DNA from: Brachionus rotundiformis
Lineage: Eukaryota > Rotifera > Eurotatoria > Ploima > Brachionidae
DNA: 64,000 nt
Reading direction: 5' to 3'
NCBI GenBank assembly: GCA_016802295.1
Contig: JAESIW010000020.1
Location: forward strand, 2,959,964-3,023,963
Part shown: piece by piece, positions 44,901 through 57,191 of the stretch
Position numbering within the stretch: the stretch's first letter is position 1
Layout: each line of letters begins with the position of its first letter
Program-made: the position numbers and the translations under genes
Notes under the pieces: generated by a model
Told to the model about the DNA's origin: nothing
What the model saw: the letters and a program-made list of their open reading frames with translations, nothing else
Databases searched by the model: none

Positions 44901-47697
44901 TTAGCTAAAATACCTTGAGATTGAGCCAGGTAAATATTAGTCAAATAAGTTTCGTCCTAGTGTTGTAAATTAAGCTTGAATCTTCAAAACTGTGGCCTTG
45001 TTAGCTTTACTTAATTATGGTGAGTAATAAAGTAAACACAATTTGTTTATCAATATTGATAGTTTATGCATGCTGTATTGATAAGAATAGTTGATTAAGA
45101 TAAGGCCGGAATTGGAACGAACGCGAAAAATTTATCTTTTTTTTTCTAAATGATCATTGAAAAAGGAGAAAAACTCTAATGGAAAAAATTGGTTCTACTC
45201 ATGCGCTACATAGACCTACAATTCTACTTATAATCACGAGCGATGGAGAATTTGTAAATTTTTGGAATAAATCTTTATATGCTCAGATATAAATTAAATG
45301 TTTTAAGTAAAATGTTTTTAAATGAGCTGATTTAGAATCGATTAAACTATGTCTTTTTTTTTCAACCTATTTGCTTATTTTTAAGCGATTTTCAATCTTA
45401 TTTTAAAAATAACAGCATTCAACACTAATTCAAATATTTATCTAGTTAACTTCATCAATAAAACATAACTCAGCAGTAACAAAAAATCAAAATAAAACTA
45501 TATTTGCATTTTTTTAAAGTTTTTTTTTTGTTGGAAGTTATATTATATAAAAAGCTTTGTTTAATATTCTGAAATTAATGGTAATCATTCTCAAAGCTAA
45601 ACAACCAAAACCTTGAGTTGTTGATTTATAGATAACATTTAAGAATAAACTATTCATCAAAATCATGCATTAAGAAGTTTGTGCTTTCCTTGAAGATAAA
45701 ACGGTGCTATTTGCCAAAATTTAAGCCAAAAAGATCAAGCCTGGAAATTTATTTATCGTTTCTTTATGAATAACCAAAGTTATAATAAAAAAAAACTTCA
45801 AAATCAAGGATATATCTTTAGAAATCATGATGTTTCTCTCACTCACGTAAGAGTATACTTTGTTCCTAGAATTAGCTATTATTTATATCATCTTTAAATT
45901 ATTAACTAGCTTAACAAGCTTTTAACCATATTCATGCTCAAAGTAAAATATATCAGGTTAATTAGTTAAAATAGCGTGGTATATTAGGAGCTGCGATGGC
46001 CGAGTGGTTAAGGCGTCTGACTCGAAATCAGATGGGGTTACCCGCACAGGTTCAAATCCTGTTCGCAGCGAATTTTTTTTTCAAAATCAAAATTATAAAA
46101 CTTATAATCTTTTGTTCTATAGCACATATATTCAAAGGAAAAAAGAAAAAAAAGTTTAAATCATCTTCTTGTCTGAAGAAATTTATGTTGTTTTTAAAAA
46201 CAATCAGAAATTAATAACTAATTATTTTAAATGGAAATAAAAGTTTTATGTTTCTGGCATTGTTTTTTGATTATTTGATTATTTAATCTTTTAGGAGCTA
46301 AAAATTTAATTATGCTTACCTCTGTTCGATCAATGAAATTATATCCGTGTATGACTTGTCCGAAAGTGGTATATTATTGATGCATATTGGACGATCGCCT
46401 TCTCTCAGACCTTTAAACAATAAAGTTGGTAAATTATAAGAAATACCATTCTAGAATTTGAGATGCTCTAATTTTTACAGTCTGTTCATCCTATTTAAAA
46501 ATCATTTTCTTAAAAAGCTCTATCATCTATCTCAGCAATCTTATTTTATTATAACATTTGAACACAATTTATTCTACTATAGATAATTAGATGTATGAAT
46601 TTTCTTTCAAATATGTTCTTTCATTTTCTATAATAAAATATCTAAACCGTAATCTTAGAACTGGATTGTTTAATTTGTTTCTATTTAAATAAAATAAAAT
46701 AAAAAATATAAAACTTATCCGAGCGAACAGACTAGCTCTCTAAAAGAGGACAAAAAATATTTAAAATAAATTAATCTAATTTGAAAAAAAAACTGAGATT
46801 GATGTATTATATTGTTCTTTTTTTTAGTAGGCCTTCAAATTTAAGCCCCATTTTGGAATCAAAGTTTCAATCAAAATTATCCAAGAAGCTTTTACAAAAT
46901 TTATTTTATAAGTATTTCATTTTTGTTTACGAAGATCATATGAACCAAATTAGAATATATGTACGAAAACTCAAAATAATCAAATCAGATAAACCATTCT
47001 ATCAAAATGCTTCAAAAGAATAACCTAGAAGCCACCTTTAATTTTAAATTATATCATATATATGGGAGATTTAAAGAAAAATCATATTATATTTATTCTT
47101 TTTTGAAAATAAACTTTGAAAAATTATTTGACTTTTTTGTTTTTTTATCATTTAAAAAATAAACCTTCTAAACAAAATTTATCTGCTGAAAATATGTAAA
47201 TTGTTAAATACTTACCAGCTAAGTAGGCTGAACCGCCAACTTTTACATGCTTAACAAACACTATCTCATACGAGCCCGAGTTTTTTTCATTTAAATCTGC
47301 TAAATAAATATAAATAAACAACTAAAATTTAAAATTTTAATTAACCTACTGTTTGTATTTAATTGCTGGAATGAATTATTCGACGAACTGGACACTGGAT
47401 AGCTCTTTAAATTCAAAGATTATTAAGTAATTTTAAAATATTATTTCAATATCTGTATAACATGTATCTATCTATGTAAAGATATTTTTCAAAAATGAAA
47501 AAAAACGTCCAAAATTCTTAAGAATAAGATAAAAAATTAATAATCTAATTACTTTTGGTTGGTAAAATTGGTTAGCTTGTTCATCTTGCACAACATACCG
47601 GCTCAACGTAAATCCGTAGCCCGATTCATTTCGTATTATTTTAATGGTTCGCACAATCATATTAGAATATCTATCATCGTTGTTTGGTAAAAAGTTT
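26968..47697 (-). CDS. ARHGAP21/23-type Rho GTPase-activating protein (PDZ-PH-RhoGAP), 5' end incomplete
   Basis: I assemble 11 phase-consistent exons: 47553-47697, 47350-47404, 47216-47299, 46320-46410, 43962-44674, 41780-43087, 35479-35881, 34233-34543, 30722-32514, 28413-28684 and 26968-28144, about 2,115 residues. Exons 1-5 encode a PDZ domain (IIRNESGYGFTLSRYVV, EIVFVKHVKVGGSAYLAG, GLREGDRPICINNIPLSDKS, FVLELKVI). Exon 9 encodes a PH domain (EGVLICKMVVKDGK to MLEWIRVMQEN) and RhoGAP (FGIPLERC, arginine finger in GLYRKVGQ, NYETLKFLTAHLRRVA, NKMTIKNLSIAFS), completed by HDWLFDQ in exon 10. PDZ-PH-GAP order and sequence fit ARHGAP21/23 (fly RhoGAP19D), acting on Rho/Cdc42 at junctions and Golgi. 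The linkers are long, Ser/Asn-rich and disordered. Exon 1 begins at an acceptor-like AG; the in-frame ATG at 47714 is an alternative start. Confidence 0.88.
29222..29759. mobile_element. MITE-like element with about 75-bp terminal inverted repeats
   Basis: GAATTTCCATTCAGATGTCT, then TTTATTTGGACGAGTATGAA and on to ATATCCACT at 29230-29303, recurs as its reverse complement at 29679-29752. The match is near perfect and may extend to CATTT/AAATG at 29222 and 29759. An inner inverted pair, TTTACTTAAACGT/ACGTTTAAGTAAA (about 29380 and 29503), lies within. There is no transposase frame. The whole is about 530 bp, inside an ARHGAP intron. I could not fix the target duplication. Confidence 0.8.
30345..30519. 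repeat. GC-richer structured sequence, insertion target of the SINE
   Basis: This tract is far less AT-rich than its surroundings. It holds an outer inverted repeat AGAGGCTC (30364-30373 region) with GAGCCTCT (about 30470-30477). Inside are a perfect hairpin CCGGT-CGAA-ACCGG (30430-30443) and CCCAT/ATGGG (30447-30462). It resumes after the SINE at 30698. It is probably part of another repeat family; I do not recognise which. Confidence 0.55.
30529..30688 (-). mobile_element. tRNA-derived SINE with 9-bp target site duplication
   Basis: Read on the minus strand, the head is TTTAGCCGAGATGGTGTAGT, an A-box-like start (TGGTGTAGTGGCTTGATCAG), a B box (GGTTCTAATCCC) and a closing GGGCTAAA. TTTAGCC and GGCTAAA form a 7-bp acceptor stem. 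A 55-nt unrelated body follows, ending GTGTAGGGAAAAAAATC. The flanks are direct 9-bp repeats GACTCTAAA at 30520-30528 and 30689-30697 on the plus strand, a clean target duplication. The whole is 160 bp, in the same orientation as ARHGAP and ending about 25-35 bp inside the intron from the splice donor at 30721. Confidence 0.85.
32515..34232 (-). other. ARHGAP intron, nothing recognised
   Basis: AT-rich; no RNA genes, repeats with clear ends or coding similarity seen. Confidence 0.5.
34544..35478 (-). other. ARHGAP intron, nothing recognised
   Basis: AT-rich. A 72-codon plus-strand open stretch at 34803-35021 is Leu/Phe/Ser-rich and unremarkable. Confidence 0.5.
40690..41161. mobile_element. 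MITE with TA target duplication (Tc1/mariner-like ends)
   Basis: The left end reads TACCGAATTCCCTTGCAAAT followed by AAGTGCACCCC. The right end, reverse complemented, reads TACCGTAAATCCTTGCAAAT followed by AAGTGCCCCC. The inverted repeats of about 28 bp enclose 468 bp and are flanked by TA dinucleotides (40690-40691 and 41160-41161). There is no transposase frame. TA flanks and short inverted repeats suggest a non-autonomous Tc1/mariner-superfamily element; the superfamily is inference. Confidence 0.75.
41162..41285 (-). mobile_element. Possible LINE 3' tail beside the MITE
   Basis: On the minus strand a GC-richer stretch (GGGGCTACCATAGGTGACCT, then CCTAGTAGGCCACCTCC) runs into ACTATTATTATTATTAATAC. 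GC-rich foldable sequence followed by short A/T tandem repeats is how several LINE families end, and the relic at 17.5-18.1 kb has a similar plan. The MITE abuts its repeat tail. Confidence 0.35.
43088..43961 (-). other. ARHGAP intron, homopolymer-rich
   Basis: AT-rich with many A and T runs of 8-10. No feature supported. Confidence 0.5.
44675..46319 (-). other. ARHGAP intron hosting a tRNA gene on the opposite strand
   Basis: The only recognised content is tRNA-Ser at 45990-46070. The rest is AT-rich. Confidence 0.55.
45990..46070 (+). tRNA. tRNA-Ser(CGA), copy 1
   Basis: This 81-nt class II tRNA has acceptor stem GCTGCGA/TCGCAGC with discriminator G. The D arm lies in TGGCCGAGTGGTTAAGGC (A box). 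The anticodon loop CTCGAAA sits between TCTGA and TCAGA, giving anticodon CGA. It has a long variable arm (TGGGGTTACCCGC) and B box GGTTCAAATCC. It is followed by a T run that would terminate Pol III. It lies antisense inside an ARHGAP intron. Confidence 0.95.
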
Positions 47698-47807
47698 CTA
47701 AAATTAATATTCATTTCCTTTGAAGAATATTCAAATCATTTAATTATCATTTGAATCTTAAAGAAAAAATCATAAAAATCTGCTTTAACATTGTGTAATA
47801 AATGGAC

Positions 47808-47888
47808 GCTGCGATGGCCGAGTGGTTAAGGCGTCTGACTCGAAATCAGATGGGGTTACCCGCACAGGTTCAAATCCTGTTCGCAGCG
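47808..47888 (+). tRNA. tRNA-Ser(CGA), copy 2
   Basis: All 81 nt are identical to copy 1, followed by AATTTTTTT. It lies just upstream of the first ARHGAP exon I can place, in the opposite direction. The 5' flank differs from the other copies. Confidence 0.95.
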
Positions 47889-48011
47889 AATTTTTTTGTT
47901 CTTAACCAAATTGGCAAATTTTTCCATCAAGAATTTAATTTAAAAAAAAATTAATCCACTCTGGCTTAATTACGGCTAATGAATACGACTAATTAGAATA
48001 TTCTAAATTGA

Positions 48012-48092
48012 GCTGCGATGGCCGAGTGGTTAAGGCGTCTGACTCGAAATCAGATGGGGTTACCCGCACAGGTTCAAATCCTGTTCGCAGCG
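48012..48092 (+). tRNA. tRNA-Ser(CGA), copy 3
   Basis: All 81 nt are identical to copies 1 and 2, and it starts 123 bp after copy 2 ends. AATTTTTTTT follows. The 5' flanks share no obvious similarity, so identity is confined to the tRNA and its terminator. Confidence 0.95.
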
Positions 48093-51000
48093 AATTTTTT
48101 TTAATAGTTAATTTTGTATAATTCAAATTTCAAAAATAATTATTTAAAGATAATTTACAGTTTAAAAATTTTTTAAAAATTATTAATCTACCACTCCTGT
48201 TGGCATAGTTTGCCTAAAATGTATCCAAAAGTTCAAATCCTAAATGCTAAATTTGATGATATTTCCAAACATAAATAAATCTTAGCATCCCAAATGTTTA
48301 AACGAAATAAGGCATTGAGTTTTTATTGATTAGAATTTTATTTCTAAGTATAAAAAAAAAGTTAAATACTTAATTATAGGTTTCTTTAAATAGTTATTCG
48401 TATAATAATAGCTTTTAAAATTGGGTCTTTAAAGTTTTTGGAAAAAATTTGAATTATTCAGCTAGGTTTCTCTTCAATTGTTGCTTCTATTCCTAATTAA
48501 CTACGATTTAGAAATGTTTTAGACAAACAAATTAATGATATTAACAAAATCACACAAGCATAAAAAATCGAATTGTTTATACTAGTTCTTGCTGTTGTTT
48601 AAATCATTTAAATTTTTTGGTCAATTTCAAACTGCTATAATATCTTAAAGAAATGATATGTTTTTAAATTATTGAAAAGTTGACAAAATTGTTAAAAGAT
48701 CATTAATTTAAATTTTAGAATAATAATTACTTTAAGATTGTGCAAAAGTTTGAAATTTTTAGAAAGAATTTTAAAAAGCATTTTGGTGAAATATGAACAA
48801 AAGTCGTTTGACATCTGAATAAATAAGAATGAATAAAAAACCAAACACATCTTTCTCCAAGATGCAAATAATTATTAAGCTTAATTTAAAACAAAGCCAA
48901 CTGAATACTAAAAATACATATTTTAAACAAAAATCCTGATAATATACCGCTAAAATGATGTTTAATAATTAAAAAACATTTAAGGATTTTATCTATTAAA
49001 ATAATTCGATTATTCAAATTCATATAAGCAAGAAAGTTAAAACCATTTTAAAATATTAACTATTTTTTTCAACATTACCATTAAGTAATTAATTATGATT
49101 TAATCTAAAACATTGTTTTTTCGCTAAAAATCTTTATCTTTTGAAGACTTTTCATCACCTTGTTTGCAATAAGATAAAGAATTTCTAGCTAGATTGTGCC
49201 CTTCTAGAATATTAAAAATATAAAACTAAGAATGTTTATTTAAGAAACGATAATACAACAATACTGTTCGATCAGGATTTAATGGTACTTTTAATTGGTT
49301 TTGTTTTCTTATTATTTCGAATGCAAAATATAATAATACACATAATTAAATTTTACTCTAGAAAAAAAAAATTACCGAAAATTAATAAAGCTTCATTTAC
49401 AAACAAAAAAAAATAAATGCTAAAGATTCTTTATCTTATTATTGCTGGCATACCACTGTTCGAAAACTCCTGTTAATCCCAAATTATTATACAATACTTG
49501 ATTTTATAATCAATATTAACAATCTAAATATCTAATTTACTTTTTTTTTTTAGCTTTTATTTAAAAATAATTTTTAATTATTTTCATTCTTGATATTTGA
49601 GCTCGAAAATTCTTTTTATCAAATTAACTATCATTCCAAGCTAAAAGTTGGCACAACCGAATATTAAAGCTTGTTTATTCTTTTGCAAGTGTACTTTCTT
49701 GAAGATTAGAGACTTTTGGGCTAAAAGGTAAGTGAGGTAAGTCGTTGGGAATTTAACTATAATATCATATTCACAAGAAACACGATCACCTTCTCAGCTG
49801 AATGCCTAATCTGGGTCAACAAGCTAATTTTACAATCAATTTATTTTTGAATTGTTCAGACTATCCACTCGGGTGGTATTAAACAAAAAACTAAATTCAA
49901 ATCTCTTTGCCATAAAAAATTAATTAAATTTTTAAATTCAATTTATTTGAATATTTTCAACGATATTTGAAAAATTAGCTTAACTTTTTAAATCCTGAAG
50001 ATTCTAATTTTCCTTGCGGTGGGGAACGCAACAATAACAAGTCAGCACATCTACAATCAACGCATAAGCAGTTAAATCGTGCAATTTGGAAGCTGAGAAT
50101 TCGCACCCTAAGTAATTAGCTCAGTTATCTCTGTAGTAAAGAGTTAACGATTATAAACTACTAATCGAGCTAAATTTAAAGAACTCTTCTTATCTTTAAA
50201 TGTGATGTCTTTCAATGATTTAGCTGATAATTTGCAGTTTCTTTATTTTTATCATAAAATAATTTGCTACATAAAAATAAACAAATTATGTAATGTTCTC
50301 TGCTAAATCTAATTAAAACAAAAAGACTTATACTAAATAGAAGATATTCATAGATATTTTTCTGTTTCGTTTAGATCATCAAATGATAAAGTAAATGATT
50401 TTTAAAGAAAAAAATTAATTTTTATTTTATTCCATCTTGAGTTTTTTCCTAGTAACTAAGATTCATGCATTTACTCGTTTTAATTTACGTAAATGCGAAA
50501 CAAAATCTGATTATTTATAATCTTAAATTGATTATAATCAGTAAACAGTTTTTCTCTTTTGTAAATTTATCGTATAATCTTTCTTATTCTTTTATTTAGT
50601 ATTCATTAACACTGTTCCATTGTGGCATTCGACTAAATTTTGTAATGATCCAAAAGTTTACCAACTTTTAAAAAAAACACAGCTTTATTAAAAAAATGAG
50701 AACTTTTTATATAATAATTAAATACACATATTCAATAAACATAATTGTAAACTATTTTCTCTACCATTTGAAGAACAATTTAAGTTTTAAATTGATATTA
50801 TAATTCTACTCAGCCACTTAAAGTTTGAGTTAATTTTGTTTAAAATACACCTAATCGAAAATTTAACAACTTGGGCCATAAAACTTGTCCAAATTGCTTT
50901 TCTTATTACCCTTATATAAAATATAACTTTAAATCAATTTAAACTGTCACGAGTGTCAAATAGTTTAAATCAAAAGAAATAAATAAAATTTCAAAAATAT

Positions 51001-54000
51001 TTTTTTCTTCCATATTCGGAAACCAAAAAAATAAAATCTCAAATAAAATATTAAAACTCAAAAAAAGATTTATCTTTATTTTTAAATTACCGATGAGTGT
51101 AGTCAAAGTTTAGTGTTGAGTTCAAAAAAGCCTTTCAGCGCTGTAATTTTATAACTTGCTCTTTTTTTGATTTAAGAGCTTATGTATATTCTTTAAATGA
51201 GATAAATAATTACCATTGTACAATTTTGGCCATTAATTTTTGAAATTTTTGTCAACAAATTCTAATCTTAATAGTTTTAAATAAAATTCCAAGTCTTAAT
51301 TTTTCAACGAGCCAAAATTATTTCAAAATTGTTACTAAAATTTAAAATTAATTTGAATAATCACCTTATAGTTTTAAACTAAAAGCCTTACCAAAGGCTT
51401 TGAATTAGCAGCTTTTACTTACAAATTAGGTTTTTAGTATCTGAACAAATAACTATTATAATTAATTTACTAAAAGCCATTTTTCCTATTTATTATATGG
51501 ATAATAACACTAAAAAGATTATTCGACTTTTAATTTAAATTATTTTAACTTTGAATCAAAACAAAAATCAACTTGTCTTTGTGTTAGCTTTGTTCGATAA
51601 GGTTTAATTTAAGAAATTTGAAAATTGACATTATTGTTAGTATTTGATCTGTCATATTTTCTAGCTAAACCAAGCTAATACAATAAGTATTTATGTAGTC
51701 TAAAAACTTTATTGATATTTATTTATTTTTTTTGAATGGTCATCTAGTCCTCGGAACTCGAGGATATCCTTTTGAAAAAAAGATGTTTTTCGAAATAAAT
51801 AATTTTCTAGATGAATATAAACATAATTGATGTAACAAATATTTTTTGATAATTCAAATGTAAAAGAATTCATCTAAACTTTCGACTATTTACCAATTTA
51901 GCTAATCAAAAAAATTTAATTCAAAAATTTGAAAATAAATCACTAAGAAAAAATAAAAATATTTTAACAAGAAAAAATTCCAATAGAAAATTATATTTTC
52001 AAAAATGTTTAAATCTTTCTAAAAACTCAAATCGCATCGTAAATAATCAAAAATTGAAATTCGATACAACGCCAAGAATTCGAATTTTATTTTTCTATAA
52101 AATAATATTTTTTAAAATCTAATTATGAAATGCTTTCTTAATAAATATATTTTTTCCTATTTCATCTCTCTACAATTTACAAGTTTATCTTGAACCAAAA
52201 AAAAAGAAACAAATCAAAACACAAATATACACTTAAAAAATCTTTAAGATTGTTTATTTTTAGTATCTTCCAAAAATCACCTGAATTAATTTGCTCTGAT
52301 TTAATATGTTTTGTTTAGTATTTTACTGTTTATTCGATAAGACTTTTCCTTATCTAATCTTATGAAATATTAAACAGTGGTAAACTTTGAATTCATCTGA
52401 ACTTGTAATTATTTAGATTTTTAAAAATAGAATACACATTTTAGAATGTGAATCTTTATAAGCGAAGCCAAAATATCATGTTTAAGTGGTTTCTAAATGC
52501 CTGATATAACAAGAATTGCAGATGGTGCTTAACCCTTACGTAGATCCCAGAATAAGCTGTTTTGGTAGATGTTTTGCTTCCAATTGTTTTAAAAAAACTC
52601 AAGGCTCGATTATCGAACTCCCATCGACTGATAAAACCTCGATTCAACTTAAGCTTAAAACTTTAATCCTTATCGTAATAAACTACAACCCACGTTTTCA
52701 AAAAATCTCAAAATTATTTTCAACTAATTAATTTTTGATCCAGCCTAATCTTTTCGAGTTTTAGTCAAAAGTTGACTCGGTTTAAAATCTTCTAAAATTT
52801 GAGACATAACATAGCAATTATCTTTTAAAAACTTACCTTTTTTTAAAACAGCTTATGTTGATAATTTTTGTCCGAAATCTCTTCTAATCAACTTTCTATC
52901 AACAATTTTTAAGGATTAAAATCTTTTGAAAATTTTAATTAAAAATTATCATATGTGATTTTTTAAAAAAATTAAATTACCTCAAGTCTTAGACGACTTT
53001 TAGAAATAATATTAAACAATTGAAGAATTATTCCTTCAATTTTCTGTATAAGTTTCGGATAGAAAGATAATTATTGTTTTGAGAGAGTGGATTTATAAGC
53101 AAATTTAATAAAAATCAATAAAGGAAATTTAAAATATTCGATTATTATAATAATTTTTCAAAAGCCAACTGTTGGGAAAAGTATCGCCTTCACCATTTTT
53201 TCATTTGATCCAGAAATTTTCGTTTGGCGCATATTTATGCTTCTAGCGCTGCTTGCTTACGACCATAAATGCTGTAAATAATATTCTAAAAATTTAAAAA
53301 ATTCAAATTTAAATAAATTTAGATATTTTTTCAAATCTTGATAAAAAAACACAATTTGTGTGGAATTATCTGAATGAATTGTTGAATATTTTTCTATAGG
53401 TAAAACAGGTTTCAGCATAAAAAAAAGCAAGAAAATTAATCTCTAGAGGAAAAGTGTTGCTTAATCTTTAGTTAATATGCCATCTAGGCTCTAAATACTT
53501 TATTTTAATTTCTGAATGCATTTATCTTAAGTAAATTGAAAAAATGCTCAAGTTTTATTTTATTTTATCTTCTAAAATTCCATAGAGGTAAACTAAATCA
53601 AATGAAAGAAACCAGGAAATATTGAAACTTAAATTGAAAATTTTCTTGTACATATTTTCATGGAATTATCAGGGCTTCTGTTTCTAACAATTCATTGTAG
53701 TTTAAGAATTATCTCTACGTATTCACAGTTTGTGAAGATTTCAAGTATTTAATGTAAAAACTATCTGTTTGATCATTTCTTTTTTTATTTTAATTAACAA
53801 AGTTTATCTTGAAAGTGTCTTTTTGATGCCTAATGATGAAAAACCACTGACAGCCGTGGCTAAATTTTAATTAAATTCAGTTAAGTTTGTAATTATGTGT
53901 CAACAAAAATTTTTTTGAAAATATAAAGCATTATATTTTATTTTTTGTAAAAATAGAAAAATACAAAAATGATTGATTAATGATTCGTAGGAGAAAAAAT

Positions 54001-56496
54001 AATATTTCATTTGGTCAAGGCACAATATATAATTATACTGCTATCATTTTTTGTTTCAAATCGAACAAATAATTTATCAAAATAGATTTGTAACTATCGA
54101 TAATGATTATATAAAAAATGTTGTTTTAAAAAATCGTACAAACAAATTTGGATTGAAAATTGATGATTAAAAAGGTTAAATTTAAAGCCAATATTTGGCA
54201 ATAAAAAACAAAAATACTAAACCAGAGAATAATTAGTAGCTTGCCCAGTGATTTATTATTATTTTCGCCTGAAAATTAATATTCCCATGTTAGATAAGCT
54301 CGTCCTTTAGCCAGCTGTTAGTTCTTCTAAGCTTAGGTGAACAGATGAGCTATTAATTATGGTATTTAAAGTTCATAGCTTTTATTAGACTGTTGTTATT
54401 TTAAATTTCGTGCAAGCTTTACTTAATGGTTATTTGAAGCGATTATATATAGCTTTAAAATGACTTATTAAGATGTTGTTTTAAATGTAAGATCGAGTTG
54501 CGTTGGAAGTTAGAGCTAGCTTTTGCTCAGTCTAAAAAACATTAATACTAACAAATTGATTTATTATACAGATAATCGAAATCAATCGAAATAAATACTC
54601 TCTTTGGGGTGTTTTTTATCTAATGGATGCTTTTAAAATCTATCTGATCATTAGGTAAGAACTTCAAAGAATGCTTAAAGTTTATTTAAGAACCTTCCGT
54701 CTTGTTACTAGGTTTTTTGAACAAATTGCTTAAAACTTTTAAGATTCCGGTTTCTAATAAACTTATATTTTTAAATGAGTATGTAGGTTAAAACTAAACA
54801 TCATAAATCATTAGAGAAATAATATATTTTTGATACATGATCACGATTGACATTTATTCCACATCCTAGCAAAAAGTTCTTTAGGTAAATTTAGTACAAT
54901 CAATTAATAGCTTGACCAACATTAAATTTAACCTTCGATTTGCCAATTTAGAGCAAATTTAAAAATACCATTTGCTTAATCAAATAATCTCCAACTACAT
55001 CCTTTTACTAATTAACAAAGTTTTTAATTCACTGTCAAATAAAAAATTAACATTATGGTCTTAATAAGTTTAAATAAGAAAATTTTATTTAGAAACTAAT
55101 TGATATAGAATTAAAGTCTGGTTTTAAATTTTCCAAAATGTATAGAATAAAAACCTACTAGGTAAAACATCAAAATTAAACTGAAATCTTAAACCAATGA
55201 TTACCAAATTTTTTTTAATTCAGTTCACTTGTTCTATTTAAATTGAACTTAAATGATAAAATAAATATTAAATGATATAATCAATAAAGCCTAGAGATAT
55301 AGTTGCAACCGATAAGAAATTTCTTCTTGTGTATTAGCTTACGATTAAATAACTAAACATCTTGAAAAAAAAACTAGTTTATTTTTTATTAATAAAGACC
55401 CGAAAAATAAACCTTTATCAAACAATCGATCATTGAGTTGAATCTAAAAACCCTGGTTTAAATAAGAATTTGAATGTGTTTATTTATTTAAATTTTAATA
55501 ATAGTTATGTAAAACTTTTGATTGATGCTTTTGATTTTGCTTGATTTTTTGTTTAAAAAAATATACTCTAAGTTTGGCAATAAATTTCGAGTGGTTCTTA
55601 TTTAATTTCCCCCACTATCCTTTATTTATTCTAGACTTATCAGAGGTTAAATTTGTTTCAGTAACAAAAAATATGAGTAATGATTTAGCCCTTGGTTTAT
55701 CTTTGATTATATAAGACAAATGATATGAATTAGACACGAATTTTATAGGGTGCTTGGTCAGGTTAGTCGTTATCTAGCTCAAAAATAAAATTTTTCAATC
55801 AAAGCAGAGTAAGCAATTCTTACAATGAACACAAAATCTTATACGGATTTATTTTATAATTCGACTATAATTTTTTAAATGATTATAAATTTTTTTTATA
55901 AATTTAAATTTAGAATAAGATTTTAAAAATGTTTAATTTTAAACTTGTAAAATAAGATTTTTTGACTTCCCTAAAAAGTTTCAAGAGCTTCTGTTTTTAA
56001 TCTTACAGATGATTAATTAATTAATTTAAAAAATATGGTGATGAACAAACTTTGTTCTAATCGCATTTTTTTAAGAAATAAACTTTAAAAGAGAAATGAT
56101 TTCTTAAAAAATTTAATTGAATGGTTTACATTAAGCTTTCATTTTGCTTTTAATATTTAATATTGTTGTAGATAAAACATTAAGTAAAGTTTCGAGTTAC
56201 TTTTTTTGATTGAACTCACAGAAACATTAAAAAATTGATGATTGAATTGATTATTTTAAAACTCGTTTAAATCAAAATGCTTTTACTATTTTTATTAAGC
56301 CAAAAGATATCGAACCTGTTCAAATAGATAATTCATTTTCTAGCTTTTAGCTTTTAAATTTTGGTTTAAAATAATAACAGTAGTATTTATTCTCTAATTT
56401 ATTTTGATTTAAATATTTATTGATTTTTTTAAATAAAGTTTTAATTTTTTTAAATTTACAGGTATAAATTCAATATTTTTAGATTATAACAATAAT
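48093..56496. other. 8.4-kb AT-rich region without recognised genes
   Basis: I found no conserved exon, tRNA or terminal-repeat element. Local GC-richer patches near 50020-50160, 51740-51770 (TCCTCG/CGAGGA hairpin) and 53160-53280 have no recognisable coding content. If the first ARHGAP exon placed here is internal, a small 5' exon and promoter could be within this region. Confidence 0.4.
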
Positions 56497-57191
56497 TTAA
56501 GATGATTTCCAGAAGTTTGGATTCATTTCAAGGCGTCTTTTAAAATTTTCGAACCAATGCTGCAGAGAAGAGAACGGTACGTAAGTTTGACCATCAGGAG
56601 CATCCTTGGCAAACGATGATGCATAATTGTAGAAGTTTTCGAGCATTTTTTGCGTAAACTCAGTAAAAGAGTTAACATTGGTTGTTTGGGTTTCGGTCGC
56701 AGGTGTCAAAGCATCTATTGCTGTCACTGGTTCAACGCTAATGCCTATCATGGCGTTCAAATGACTGATTGCTGGACCTCCAACTCCGCCAAACGGTGTC
56801 ACAGACAAACTGTTGTTGTCGTGTTTTAAATTTGATATTCTGAATATAGCACTTGGTTTTTGGTTGCATATTTTTCCAAGATAAATCCATCTTTGCTCAC
56901 CGTCTGATTGATAACAAAAATAGACTTAAATATTTTCAAATTGTTCTTTGATCGATTTTACTCTTTCTTAAATGCTACTCACCCCCTCCTGCATAACCAT
57001 CTGGAAACGGCATCTCCCCGGTCATGTATACAACCATATGGTTAACATTTTCAATATCATGTACCTCAATTAAAAACTGAGTTTCACTCACTCGCTGAAA
57101 ATTGTTTTGAGGCTAAAAATAAAAACATAAGATGGAAAAAATTTACGCTTTTTGTTTTTACCAGTCTTCCTGAAATCAAAATGCCAAACAT
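56497..57191 (-). CDS. HIKESHI: Hikeshi (OPI10-like Hsp70 nuclear import carrier), three exons
   Basis: Hikeshi carries Hsp70 into the nucleus during heat stress, independently of importins. Exons are 57162-57191, 56983-57112 and 56497-56903 (GT-AG introns of 49 and 79 bp), giving 188 residues against 197 in human. It starts MFGILISGRL like the family's MFGCLVAGRL. The N-terminal half has NHMVVYMTGEMPFPDGYAGG and IYLGKICNQKPSAIFRIS, then VTPFGGVGGPAISHLNAMIG, ISVEPV. The C-terminal half has NSFTEFTQKMLENFYNYASS FA, and ends WFENFKRRLEMNPNFWKSS, nearly the human WYENFQRRLAQNPLFWKT. The hydrophobic FG-Nup-binding patch cannot be judged by eye. The start is fixed by the conserved first exon of only ten codons. 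Confidence 0.95.

Noticed and set aside
50016..50180. TAGCTCAGTT (tRNA D-arm-like) in a GC-richer patch
   Set aside because: No anticodon stem or B box follows; cannot be folded into a tRNA.
52456..52731. Overlapping short open frames on both strands near 52.5 kb
   Set aside because: Neither shows a family motif, splice context or repeat structure; length is within chance for the local composition.
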